Assembly: GCF_963662255.1 (NCBI RefSeq)
Contig: NC_085053.1
Coordinates: 62,001-126,000, forward strand
Direction: 5' to 3'
Origin: Cinclus cinclus
Lineage: Eukaryota; Chordata; Aves; Passeriformes; Cinclidae
DNA: 64,000 nucleotides
In this document: in pieces, positions 13,478 through 25,351 of the stretch
Numbering within the stretch: the first letter of the stretch is position 1
How the letters are laid out: every line of letters begins with the position of its first letter
Program-made: the position numbers and the translations under genes
The notes under the pieces: model-generated
Told to the model about the DNA's origin: nothing
The model's database searches: none
The model's input: only the letters and a program-made list of their open reading frames with translations

Positions 13478-13912
13478 TGATGCCTTAAGTTTTAGCTTTC
13501 ATATTTTCCAGATTCTGTACTGCATTAGTGTGTGACTCTGAACTTCATATCCAGTGTCAGCAAGTTCTCCTCACAGCTCAGTCACAAAAAACAATCCTTT
13601 TCCAGCCCCATAACCAAGGACACAGCTGCAGCTTCATCCCCAAAGAGTGCAAACAGCAGAGAATTGAGGAGAGAATCTGGGAGGATGGGAGTGCAGAACC
13701 TGGAGATGGAATTGGACAGTTAACTCCAATATGGAAATGGACCAAAACTTATAAAAATGTGAGAACTTGTGACTCAGAGTCCATCTTGGGTGGAGCCACG
13801 GCCAGGCTCATGCACTACCCAAGGTGAATCCTTTGAAGGCCTTTTGATAAATCCCTGCTTTATTCCCTCATCTGTGTCTAGCCTCTGTTCCAGGTAGCCT
13901 CTCAAGGTATCA
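13478..13912 (+). mobile_element. Solo LTR, ERV1-like, with 4-bp target duplication
   Basis: The ends form an imperfect inverted repeat: TGATGCCTTAAG at 13478 and CTCAAGGTATCA ending at 13912. They are flanked by the direct repeat GTTT (13474-13477 and 13913-13916). Inside, in the plus orientation, are a TATA-like CTTATAAAAATG near 13747, a degraded poly(A) signal (GATAAA) near 13845 followed by a T-rich stretch, and a U5-like tail. A 4-bp duplication is typical of gammaretrovirus-like (ERV1) integration. No internal coding region accompanies it, so it is a recombined solo LTR. The 99-codon frame inside it is incidental. Confidence 0.8.
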
Positions 13913-16862
13913 GTTTCAGTGGAAAAAACATCATTAGAACTTGTAACTGAACTGAAACTCTGCTGATTAAAAGCAGCTGATGATCCACAAACAATAGATA
14001 TGACATTATACGTGTTTATAATGTCCTCTGAAATGGAATAAAAAATTAAATGAGAAAATGTCTGAGGGAGGAAAATATTGCATTATCCGTGCATGTTGTA
14101 TTGTCATCTTCACAAATGGCTCTGAAGGAAGAATGACTCATTTTGGAAACAGAGAATGTAATGAAATATCCATGAAAGGTCTGAAAACTGGATGGTTACA
14201 GCAACTGCTATAAATAGGTTTCCATAAGCTAAATAGGGGGTTTTGGTGAAATGTCCAAGTGCTGATTTGGGCAAGTCGTTAAATGTGTTGAGAGATGGGG
14301 TTGCCTGAGTTTGAGCTACTGGAATACTTAAGAATTCTTAAGTCTCAACAAATATTACAATGTGGTCCTGCATCTCTTCTTTCTCGTGTCCTCTTGTTTG
14401 TAACATCTTATGCATTGCAGAGTAGCAGAAATGTCTGCACCTATTGTAACTTTGTGCTTGATTACAGCAAATGATACCAGAGAGGAAGTCAGCAGAATGC
14501 TGTCATAATCTGGTAAAATATTTCTCAGGAAGAGATAAACTAATCCCTGTGAAATGAGTCTGTTTTTTTTTTTAAAAATGGAGAAACTTATTAGACTCAA
14601 ATGGTTCTTCTCAAAGATGAGCCGGTTATGGAGGTCATCCATAATTTCCATCAACATCATGGAAACAGGAGTTGTGGAAAGAAATGCTCAGTTGCAGATT
14701 TTCTGATCTTGCCCTGTGGCTTTGTGCCAGTAACCCTGCTACTAGGTAAGGTTTTACTTCAGCTCTGGTCTTTCTAACTCTGACATGCAGTCAGAGGGAC
14801 ACTTGGAAACATGGGGGAGAAAAATAATAGCATCCCACTCGCATGAGTATTAGTTACTGCACAAAATACTTTATGGGACTGCTCAGTTTTCTTTTCTCTC
14901 CCTCAGCTTGAAAAGTTCTGATAATTCTTGGTCTCCATTGTTTCATACTATTTATAACCTGGAGCTACCCAGACCAGCTCCCTTGCTACATTAGAAGAAT
15001 GTTATTGTCGCCTTTCTGTCTAAAATTACCCTAGTGTGCTTTATCTTCTCAGTTTCCTCTTATTATTCTCCCTTAGATCATTTTTCTTGATTCTATTTCT
15101 AAAAGTAATGCATTGATTTCCTGTCTCTCTCCCTGTGTTTTGGTTATTAAGATCATAAATGTTTTAAGATTGTCTGTCATTTGTTACCTATATTGTATGT
15201 CTCTTACAAGACAATTGCTACCCTGAATTTAAGAGCTGAATCACAAGCCTAATGACTCCAGAAAAGTCATCGAATGCCTCTGTGTTCTTTGTTTTATTAC
15301 TTCTTTTCCAAGGTGCTGGTAACAAAGAACTATTTGTTTTCCAGGAGCAGAAAGATGATGGTTTGTATTTACCTCTCTGAAACCAACATCCACTCAGTGT
15401 CAGAGAAACAACTTCTAAAGAGAAGCTGCTGTAACAAAAATATTAATCTTATTTAATTTGTTTTAGCTCATAAATCAGATATGTGAAAAACCTGAAAGTT
15501 TCAGGTCCATAACTATGCTACTTCTTTACCATTCAAGCTTCAGAGTCAAATGATTCAAAGTCAAAAGTGGAGTGCAGCTCATGAGTTCATGAGGTTTAAA
15601 GTTTTTAAGCTTTTGAAACCAGTGTTGTTTTCCTACACAGAACGCTAGGACAGCCCAGGTTTCTTCAAGCTGGTAAACTATCACATGCTTTGATTTAAAA
15701 GGGAATAATTTGCACTTTTGCTTGCTCAGAGCCAACTTTGAGTTGATGAGAGCTCAAAAACCTCTGCTGCTGGGGGAACCTCCTGCCTCTAGGGCAGTGC
15801 CCTTATCTGAGTATCTCATTTTTCTCTGATTCTGCTGATGTGCAGTTAAACTTCCCTGGAGGAAGGCAAGGCTTGTCCTGCAGAGATGTCCTGGTCCTTG
15901 GGGACACTGGAGGGGAAAGGAGCATGAGAGCAATTGAAGGCTTGTATGAATCTAAGGATATGGAGAGTAATGGAGCTATGAAAATGAAAACTGGGTGAAG
16001 GGCATGGACTACAAGAGTGAGGAGTTGTAGTAACCACTCACTGTGAGCTTGGCATCCAAAAGTCTCCTGCTGGAGGCAGAGGCTGGCACGCCTACATCCT
16101 GCGTCTGAAGGGCAGTGCAGGCAGTGCTGAACTTCAGTGCTTAAGAATGTCATCTAAAGATTCAAAATAAAAGATAACCCAGCCCATGTGTTGGAACATG
16201 GCTGGATACCCATGACTCGAGTGGAATTTCACGCCAGCAGAGGCTTACTCCAGTCATGATCCTATATTTGGAAAGATAAACATGAATCTATGCCTACATC
16301 CCAAGCACAAGTTATTCAAGGGAGATAAGGCAAGAGAAAGTAATCATAAATCATTCTATACACCAGGATGCCAGCTGACTGTGTTTTGTCAGCTCACCTC
16401 CCAGTATTTGTTCTGCTGAAAGGAAAACCTGAGTATTCCTTTGCAATGTTTGTGAATGGATTGGCGTGTTCGGCTTTACACCTGTCTGTCTCAGCTCTGC
16501 AAATGAGACAAGGAGTGATTAACGCACCCTGCTGACTACATGGGTGCACCGAGCGACACCCTGGCTGCTCCCACTGCAGCCCAGCCAGGAACAGGGCCAA
16601 GGCAAGATGCCTGATGGGCACAGTGTGTGAAAGGATCTGAGGGTGACTGAGGATGTTTGTCCAGCCATAAAGAGAACAGGTGGGTGGGTGTGTGTGTGTG
16701 TGTGACTCCATAGAAAACCCAACATCCTGTTTAGCAAAGGAAATCTCTTGGTTTTTCATGGAGACCGTCATCCTTGCTTTTGCATCTATGGACAAGAGAA
16801 ATAAGGAGCAAAAGTGAAAATAGCTGCAATATCAGACTTTCTTCCTGAAAGCTGCTTTGCAC

Positions 16863-16877
16863 GGGGGGGGGGGGGGG
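16863..16877 (+). repeat. Poly(G) run of 15
   Basis: An uninterrupted G homopolymer. It creates proline or glycine runs in overlapping short frames, which is why those frames were not annotated. Confidence 0.95.
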
Positions 16878-17636
16878 TGGTTGAAAGGCTGGGTTCAAAC
16901 AGAGAGATACAATTATGCAGTCAGGGCCTGGGTGGGAGCTCTGTTTTGTCTCTGAACAATAGAATAATTTCCATCTGCTCTGTTGGAACAGAAACCTTCT
17001 CTGTTTCTGACAATACTTTGCATAATGTTGATACTGAAACCACAACTTTCCTCTTTTGTTTTGACCCTCGGATAACTTGGTTTTTGGGCAAAATTTGCTA
17101 CCTGCATACTTTGTGTTTAATGGAACTGGCATTCTGCCACAAACTGGCTTTTCTGCTGCATTTTCTTTAGGAGGGAGAAGCTGCAATACAGTGGCTGTAT
17201 TAGACAGTTTCATTCATTTCTGGTGAATCCTTGCTGAGTGGCACTGAAGGCTGATGTCCTGGCCGCTGGAGATGGAGGCTGCAGAGTTATCTCTTCATAT
17301 CAGTGGTTTCCGGATCCATAATTCAGATGGAAACTTTTGTCACTTTTTGGCCAGTGAAAGTCATGTCAGGATCCCAAGAGTCAAAGAGCAGTTTTTTCCA
17401 CCTTGTGTATAATGACAAACAATAAGTATTCCAAAAAGCCCTCCAAAGTCTGTAGCAACTGCAACGCAGAAGCTGTGATGCACATGTAGAGCTTTGCAAA
17501 TTGTTTTATTCATGGGTTCAAGGTGAAGGATCTTGCTCAAGGGGGCTCAGAGTGGAGGTTTCTTCGAGAAGGAGCATGTTTGGGCAGTGGCTTTGCAGAA
17601 AGAAAATTTCCGGTTGGTTCAGCCATAGAACACTTA

Positions 17637-17661
17637 CAAAACAAAACAAAACAAAACAAAA
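17637..17661 (+). repeat. (AAAAC)n microsatellite
   Basis: About five units of AAAAC, followed by A-rich sequence up to about 17705. Confidence 0.9.
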
Positions 17662-20403
17662 AATCCTTTAAGGGAAGAAAAAAACCAAAAAAAAACAAAC
17701 AACCAAAATTTTAGGCATGTGCTCATGTGCTACTATTCCCTGAGAACCCTGGTGGCTTTTATTTTTTCCAATTTAATGGCAATAGTAAATTATCTTCAGA
17801 GACTTTACCTACACAATTTTGTATATGCTGCAAAGCTATTTGACCAAAATGCAACCCCTGACATCTTTGAAATGCTTTCTTCTAGAAATACAAGCCAATG
17901 CCTTTTTATAGTAACATACTAACAAAGATAATTTTTATATTTTACAGTATAGAAAATACTGCAGACAGTGCTATTTTAGCTGTGTAACCATTAAGCATAA
18001 TTAACTATATAGTAGGAAATTGGATTTTAACAAGTGAATAACTTAATATAGCAAGGCAGATGGATTGCAGATGTGGACAATGTCCGTCCAGATCTCTGTT
18101 TTTTCCTGGCTCTAAATTAGTCACCTGGGATGGCCAGAAGCCAGCTATGGGGATTATTGATACAAGTGAGTCAAGAATAGATTAGAACATTTCTCTTGTG
18201 CAGTATAATGTTTCTCTGTTGACTGCATTATTTTCCATCTTCCATTAAGCACTGCAAGCCAGACTTTTAAAATCCAATTGTAAACTATTCATATTCTCTA
18301 TATGTAATATTATTATAAATGCTTGAGTTCCTTGTTTGCAGGGCAAGGGGTGTTCTTTAAAAAGACAGAATGTTGTAAACAAGAGGACAAACATTTCAGC
18401 GTTTTGCTTAGGCATGGATTTTCTGGAGAAGTAAAACCTTTCTTCCAAAGTCTTGCCAGCTGTCAGAGCTGGGTGGCTGAAATGTGCAGTATTTCCCCTC
18501 ATTCTAGTTGGTAGTGCCAGTGCCATTCTCCTGTGACTGTCAGAGTGTTAGCCCAGCTGGGGGTTTGTGTATTTTTTCTTGTTCTCTGTCACTTTTTTCA
18601 CTATTGCTTTTTATTTTTAATAAATCTAGATTACTGAGACGATTAAAGACTTTGGTCTGTACCTAAAGATGAAGAGCTAGAGATAGATTAATTCACTTAT
18701 GGTGAATTAATTTGAAACACGATAGTGGAAAAAGCATCATTCCTTCTAAAACACAAAATAATTGAGGTTTACATTGCACTTGTGCAACATAGCTCTCATA
18801 ACTATGAAAAGTAAATGAAGACTGCACAGTGGTGTTAGAAATGTGAAGTGACTCTGTCCCTAAGAAGTCCATAATATGCATATACATATTACATACATAA
18901 ATACATTAACATCGTGCTTTGCAACATTTGAAATTAATTTGAGGCTAAAAGAGAAAAAAAAAAGAAAAAATATTTCACTAATGAGGAAACAAAAAGGTAT
19001 AGAAATAGAATCCTAAATCTTGAGCTTTATTTTGGAATTATTTTAGTCTTTAGTCACATTTCTCACCTGTGTTGGGGTAAATAGCTCTAAGGAGAGAGTG
19101 GTAAAAATACTAACATTGGATGGTTCTGGTCTTCTGAGGTGTGTGGAGAAAGCACTCAATAGCCAGCTGAGCACTGGAGATTAAAGATTCAGCTCTAAAC
19201 TCTGAGCTTGCCCTTTTGTGCCATCAGTGTAAATTTCTTTAGTCTTTTTCCCTGGTGTGTAATGAAGGTGACTTTCGCATCTATATTGTCAGAATTACTT
19301 TGTTTATTTCCATGAATATTTTCCTCAGTCCCAAGAGGAAAATTTCCTCTTGTGTTCTACATTTCCATGTGACTTTTAACTGTAAAACAAACTGCAGTTC
19401 ACCAGCTTTGCTGCTACTTTTAGGGAAATATTGTCCCAAACTTCTTTCCTAGCATTCTTCTGGCTCCCGATCTTTCTCTAGCTCTAGTTTTCTGAGTTAC
19501 TGCACATGCTGGGTAACTTGGTCATTCATGTAAGGGTTTGACTTTAGAAGAGTGGAAGCTGAGGTACAGGTTGCATGTATGAAGGTACTGTTTTGAAAAT
19601 GTCCAGCCACTTTATTACCCCTGGCTTTGCATTTGTGTTTAAGTGGAACAAGTGGAAATACTGAATAGTGGTGGTGCCCTTCTCACTGAAATGTCATTGT
19701 CATTGCAGCCGTTGTTTAAATAATAATGACTTCAAGAGAAGGATGTTTGGTAAGAACAGCAAATGGGGTCTCTGTGGGAAATGAAAACCAAATGATAAAT
19801 TTGTAGAGGCTGTGCAATAAATTTTCAGAGTTAACAAAGTGCAATCACAGAAACAGAAGAAAGCTGGAAGTAGAAGATAGTTCCAGCGTGGTTTAAAGCT
19901 GATACTAACTCTTAGATTATTTTCTTTTTCCATTTGCTAACGTACTAACTTATGATACAGAATCATATCATTGTACACTTGAGGTTTTTTAAGATTACTG
20001 TTGTTATTCCACTAAGTCTGATGATTTCTTATAGTCTCTTGTTATTCTTCATGTTCCTGCTGTGGTATATCTTGATGGTCAGAATGAAATTTTTTTAAGT
20101 GTTAACGCTGTTTACAGTCTGGCCATTGCAATAGCTTGTTTTACTGCCTTTTCTTCATCCCTGCCCTACCTCTTCCTTTCTATGCCCTTTCCTCTGCTTG
20201 CTCTTGGCTGGGTAGTCCTGCCCCATCCTTGAATGAACTCTGAGCTGTAACTGAGCTAATTTGTCTTTCTAATAAAATATAAAATACAGTAGAATCTTTT
20301 TGCTGGGTTATTTTCTGTCCTTTTGATGAGTTGAAACAGAAGGGCCTGATGAGTGCTGGAGCCCAGCTGAGCAAACTGGCTGAGAGCAGGGGGAGGGCTG
20401 AAG

Positions 20404-20955
20404 AGTGATGGTCTGTGCAGTGGAGTTCATCAGTTCTGTCACAAGAGCCAAGTCCCCCTGGAATTTGTTGTGCTGAGGAATATGTTCAGTGCAGGTAGTT
20501 AGGGGAGGCAGGAGGTCCAGGAGGCCTTGAATTCCTGACCCTTTGGGTAGAAACGGGCCTGGAGACCTGTGGCACAGCCAGGTGAGGGAGGGACACTTGG
20601 GGACACAAGGAGTCTATGGCCCCAGACTCATCCTCACGTGGATTGTGAGGATATAAAAGCCCAGGGTCTCCTTGGCTAGGGGTCCCTGCTTGGATTCATA
20701 AACTTAAGCTGTTGATTTCTCGCTTACTATTGCACCAAAATTAAACTACTTTAAGGATCAGGATGTCTGAGATGCTGCTATGGGGAGTCTGGGGCCAAGC
20801 CAGTGAGGAAATTGGTGTAGCTGTGTGAGTGGGGGGTGCAGTTTGGAAGAGAACTCGCTCCCAGCTCAGGTGGTGCAGGTGTGACAGCCAGAGTGGCTCC
20901 TGCATGGTCGGACAGGGAAGTTTCCTTAACAGGAACTTGTCCAAAACATATCCAT
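20404..20955 (+). mobile_element. Possible LTR-like element (boundaries uncertain)
   Basis: A TATA box (GGATATAAAAGCCC) lies at about 20648-20661. It is followed by a GC-rich leader, an AATTAAA poly(A)-like signal near 20740 and a downstream segment of U5 character. This order resembles an avian LTR. I could not find convincing terminal TG and CA ends or a target duplication, so the limits given are only approximate. It might instead be an isolated promoter-like sequence. Confidence 0.3.
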
Positions 20956-21250
20956 TCGGTGAAAATGTAGAGTTCCAAGAGTCCCTGTCAGGATGAATCA
21001 GCCAGAGTCAGGAGCAATTATTTCCCTCTGGGGCACAGAGGAAAGCACTTGCCTAGTTAACCTTGGCACTTGTGTCTCCTTGGCACTATTGTTTCCTTTC
21101 CCCCTCTATGAAAAGTTTTCTCTTAGTAGACTTTGCATTGTGCTTCCCTGAAAGGTTTCAGTTTCCCTCATGGAAATTATGCAAATGTCACTGCACACGT
21201 AAAAAAATCTAACAGTGGCACAAAAAGTACAGGACCAAAATAGGTTTCGC

Positions 21251-21272
21251 AAAAAAAAAAAAAAAAAAAAAA
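21251..21272 (+). repeat. Poly(A) run of 22
   Basis: An uninterrupted A homopolymer. It could be the tail of an old retroposed sequence, but no parent sequence or target duplication was recognised upstream. Confidence 0.9.
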
Positions 21273-24200
21273 TCCCACAACATAATTTCCCTGTTACATG
21301 TTTGAATTATTAGGAAATACTTCTGTTTGTCAGTCCACCAAAGTTTCTTTTAAAAAATGAACTGTACATTTAAAAGGAAATGTGTGTACAAATTTAGTGA
21401 CTATGATGATCCCAAAAAACCCTGGGACATAAAAGCAGATTAATTTGCTGCCCCAGATCTTTAACAAATGAAGGAGTTTGGTTGATGCTGCAAAACAAGC
21501 TGACCTTCTAGCAGGGGTCAGGCATGAAGCTTTTTGCCAAATGGTTTGGAAAACCGAGTGTGTGTGAGAAGGGAAACAGTGGAAACTATTCCGCACTTGG
21601 AGTGCACCTGGGGTCTGGAAAGCAGCTCCATAAAAATGTCAGCTCTGACTGAGTAGCTCTGTTTTCTACGTGCAGCAGCAGCCTGAGCCTGAGCCTGGCT
21701 CATGTCCTGCCTGCATGTTGTGTCAATATATTGGTGTTGGGGCTTTGTTTGCTCAGTGCTTCACAACCAGCAGCACATGCAGCAGATGCTGTCCCAGCCC
21801 TGGCCATAAGTGGAATTCTTGCTTTGCAGACTTTTCTCTGCAGATCTCTTCCTTCTTCTCCCTTGCAGGTGTCTACAATACCACTGGTCCTGGCAGAGTT
21901 TCTTTCAGAGGTATTTTTGGAAAGCTGGGGCTCTGCAGTATAGACCTAAAGGCAACCCTGCCTTGTGAAGTGTGAGTGCCCATCTGCCATAGAGCCAGGT
22001 TTCTCTTCCATGTCACTCAGAAATTCCAGAAAGGAATTTTAAGTCAAGAAAGTGCAGTAATGCCACTGAGTCACTATAGCTTTTCCTAATGTTCTGCTGG
22101 TAGCTTAAGGTCCTAAATTATGACAGGGGCCACCCACACACCCACTTGGATGTAAATATGTGTATTACACATTGCTACGTTTATACTTCAGTTTTCCATC
22201 AGACTTTAAGCTCATTTATCAACCCCTGAAGTGTAAGAGACAGGTATAAATGACCTGAAATTGAATGTCTCTTGTCTGACAGGGGAAGTTAAAAATGTTA
22301 GTCTATGAGGGAACTACAGCAAGAAGCATAAATAGGAGCAGAACACTGTGTTCCTTCTTTGGTGCCTTGCCCTAATCCTGACACGTGAGCACCTACCAAC
22401 ACAAATAATGTTATCGGATCAGAATCGCCAGCCAATAATAAATCAGCCCTGGCGTTGGCGAGGCTCTCACTGCTGTACAACAATGTGACCTCCAGTCAGG
22501 AAGAGACTTCATATTTGGGCGCAGATGGTAAGAAGCATCTTGCACCAGTACTTGGGAGATGTGCATGCAAGTTAGAGAAAGAGAGGCACCGGAAGGTGTA
22601 AATTTATAGGGAATCTGTGAGGATTGATGTCGTCTCCCAGCTACCCAGAGCAGCTGCAAGGTCAGTAAGAGTTTCCAAACATGGCAGAAATGGCTAGGCA
22701 GCAGATGCTCAGTGGCATATGGGTTATAGCGCAGAGTTGGACTTTGCTAGTTATAAATGGTTCACTGCTGGCATCCACTGGAAGGGAAAACATCTCCATG
22801 CAAATGTGTAACACCTGAAAAACTGAACATAGGTTGATAATGAAACCTGCTTTTGGACTTTAATTGTCTTTTCTTCTTAAAAACAACTTGAAAACTCAGT
22901 GGAGAAACCTCAGTACAACATGAGATTAGAATTTTCCTCCTTTAAAATGAGCTGGATGTGGAAGAGCCAATTTCAGTATTCTTTATTTTATAGACATCTT
23001 GGTGGCAGTTTTGTTGTGAATGTGGTCCTGTGTGCTATCAGCATGCATCAATGCATTTCAGATAGATCCCAAGCCAGCAGCTCTAGGGTTTTTCCATTCC
23101 CTCTCCTGCATTTTCCAAGCCTTTTGAATCCCAGTCAAAGACTGTATTGAGAGTCATGAGGGGTGGATAAAGCACTAGCAAAGGTATCAAGAGCTACTGT
23201 TTCTGTTGGAAAAATATGAAGGATTTGGTTCAAAAAATTGGTTCTACTGGTTATATGTTAACTCCTTTGAAGTCAGTAGTGAGAATCTACTACTTATCTA
23301 CTCATCATCTATTGCAAGATGAATTATTCTGAGGGATCCAGTACAAACATTCAGAGCTACTTATCTAGAAGAAGCAGACTCTCAAAACAGGAGACAAAAT
23401 ACCACATTTAATGCACACATTTATTCTTTGTGTACTAAGCACAAAGAGAAGGGCATAGGGCCAGGAGAGAGATAACGTAACTTCTATTTTATGCCATGGT
23501 ATGTCTATCTGTGAACAGTGTAAATGAGTCTGAGCTATGTGGGGAAGTGAGTAAGAAGGGATCTGTGCAGCTGATGTATGTAGAGCTGATGGCAGAGGAC
23601 ATCCCCTGTACTTTCTGCACTGTACAGAGGAGGAAGGAAGGGCAGGTTGCACAAAGGCAGTGCCAAGCTGCCAGGATTTCCTCCCTGAGAACTTCTGGTG
23701 AACGTACAGAGCATTGTGTGTTACCCAAATATTACACAAAAGATATGGGTACACCTATTAAAAAAAAAGGGTGATTGTGGTTGTAAAACTGGGCATGAAA
23801 AAGAAATGCTTGAATTATGGTTCCTTGTAAAACTTTGCTTACTCTTCCATCTAGAATTGAAGAATTGCTTTGATTTCCAAAGACACTTTAAATGCATGCT
23901 GCTGTCCTAGTTTGGGCAGTGCTGTGGCCAGCTCATACCCCCACCCCTGTGTAGATCATTCACAGGTAGGTGACATATGAAATCCACATGGAACTGGTAT
24001 TTTTTGGTGCCCTTGTGCATTCTCTAGTTTCTGTATGGTTTTGCTGTTGCACAGAACGTCTATAAACATAACCTACAGTCACCTTTTGTACTTTCTCATT
24101 TTCTTCCCAAACAAGAATGGTCTGGTCTGGACTTTGCAGAAATCTCTGATGTACAGGCAATCTATTTCCAGTGATGCAGGAAAGGAGCCGCAGCCTCTGT

Positions 24201-25279
24201 CAGCGACTGGGGCTGGCTGGCAGGAGGATGTAAGGGTTCTGCCCTGTGTTTAAAGGCAAAAGTGGAAAACTTTGCACAGATCAGAGGGACTCAATTGTTC
24301 ACTTTGCAAATGCAGAGGACTTCTGTGGTCTCAGGACAGTGGTAGAGCTGCAGCACCCAAAGTAAAACCTTCTTTTCCATCGAGTAGGGGATGGCTGGTG
24401 AAATGTCTTTTTACCTTGCAGGGCAGTGGCTTGCAGCACTGCTGCCTGCATGTCCCACAGGAACAAGCACTTTCAGCTGCTATCAAGCTTTTCAATCACT
24501 TTGAAATTCACCCATGAAGCAGCTCCTCTGTGCAGACCATCAGCAAAGAGCAAATTGGCACTGGAGACCTTTCTCATAGTGCTTTGCTGAACTAGCTCAG
24601 AGATTTGTATGTGATGCTGGCAGTTTCTCTGAAAGAATAATCAAAACTCCTCCAAGTGTTTAAGGAAAATATGGCAAGAATTTAAGCCTTGTGTTAGAAA
24701 AGTTGTTTGTATCATTCCTCAGAGAATTTATTTATAAACAATGTTGTCATATATTAACTTCTTGTGCACCCAGTCCTACCCAACCCTCTTTCCATCTCTT
24801 GAAATATTTAGATAGAAAATATTAATGTATCTTATAATGCTTACTTGTCTGTTTCTTGCATCATTTACAAAGATGCAACCAGTTTTAGAGTTAAACTACA
24901 GCACTTGTTTAAAAATGTGCTGTTTCAGGAACTTATGTAAAATGTTTGAGTTCTGGGTTCTGCTTGGACTTTGTTTTTCTTTCTCCAAATTTTTCATCGC
25001 CCTGTCATCAATATGGAAGAATGATGTGTGATCAAAGAGAGATGTAAGCCCAACATATTTAGGCCAGTGACATCCATGTGCTCAAATCCTAAATCCACAT
25101 AGATGCAGGTGTGAGAGTTGGACAGTGAGAAAGAACGACTTCAGGAAAGAGTTGCCTTTACCCTGGCATTGACTCAGCATTTGTAACACCTCCCTGTCAA
25201 CTGCACAGGTTGTCTCTGGAAGCCAGAATAATGTGCTGGTTAATGTGAGTAATGCTGTTTAGTATCCCACTTGTGTTAA

Positions 25280-25351
25280 CAAAAAACCCAAAAAACACAA
25301 ACCAAACCAAACCAGAACAAAACAACAACAACAAAAAAAAAAAAAAAAAAA
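25280..25351 (+). repeat. A/C-rich simple repeat with poly(A)
   Basis: AACAA-type low-complexity sequence ending in about 19 consecutive A (25333-25351). Confidence 0.85.

Larger units (their letters stand above)
13913..20403. other. Intergenic DNA, no gene recognised
   Basis: Non-coding sequence with simple repeats only. Short overlapping frames (160 codons at most) lack any recognisable product. A 15-base G run (16863-16877) and an AAAAC repeat (17637-17661) are the obvious structures. Confidence 0.55.

Noticed and set aside
23895..23955. Possible LTR start (TGTCCTAGTTTGGGC) on the plus strand
   Set aside because: Only a short resemblance to the LTR starts elsewhere in the window. No TATA box, poly(A) signal, end or target duplication followed.
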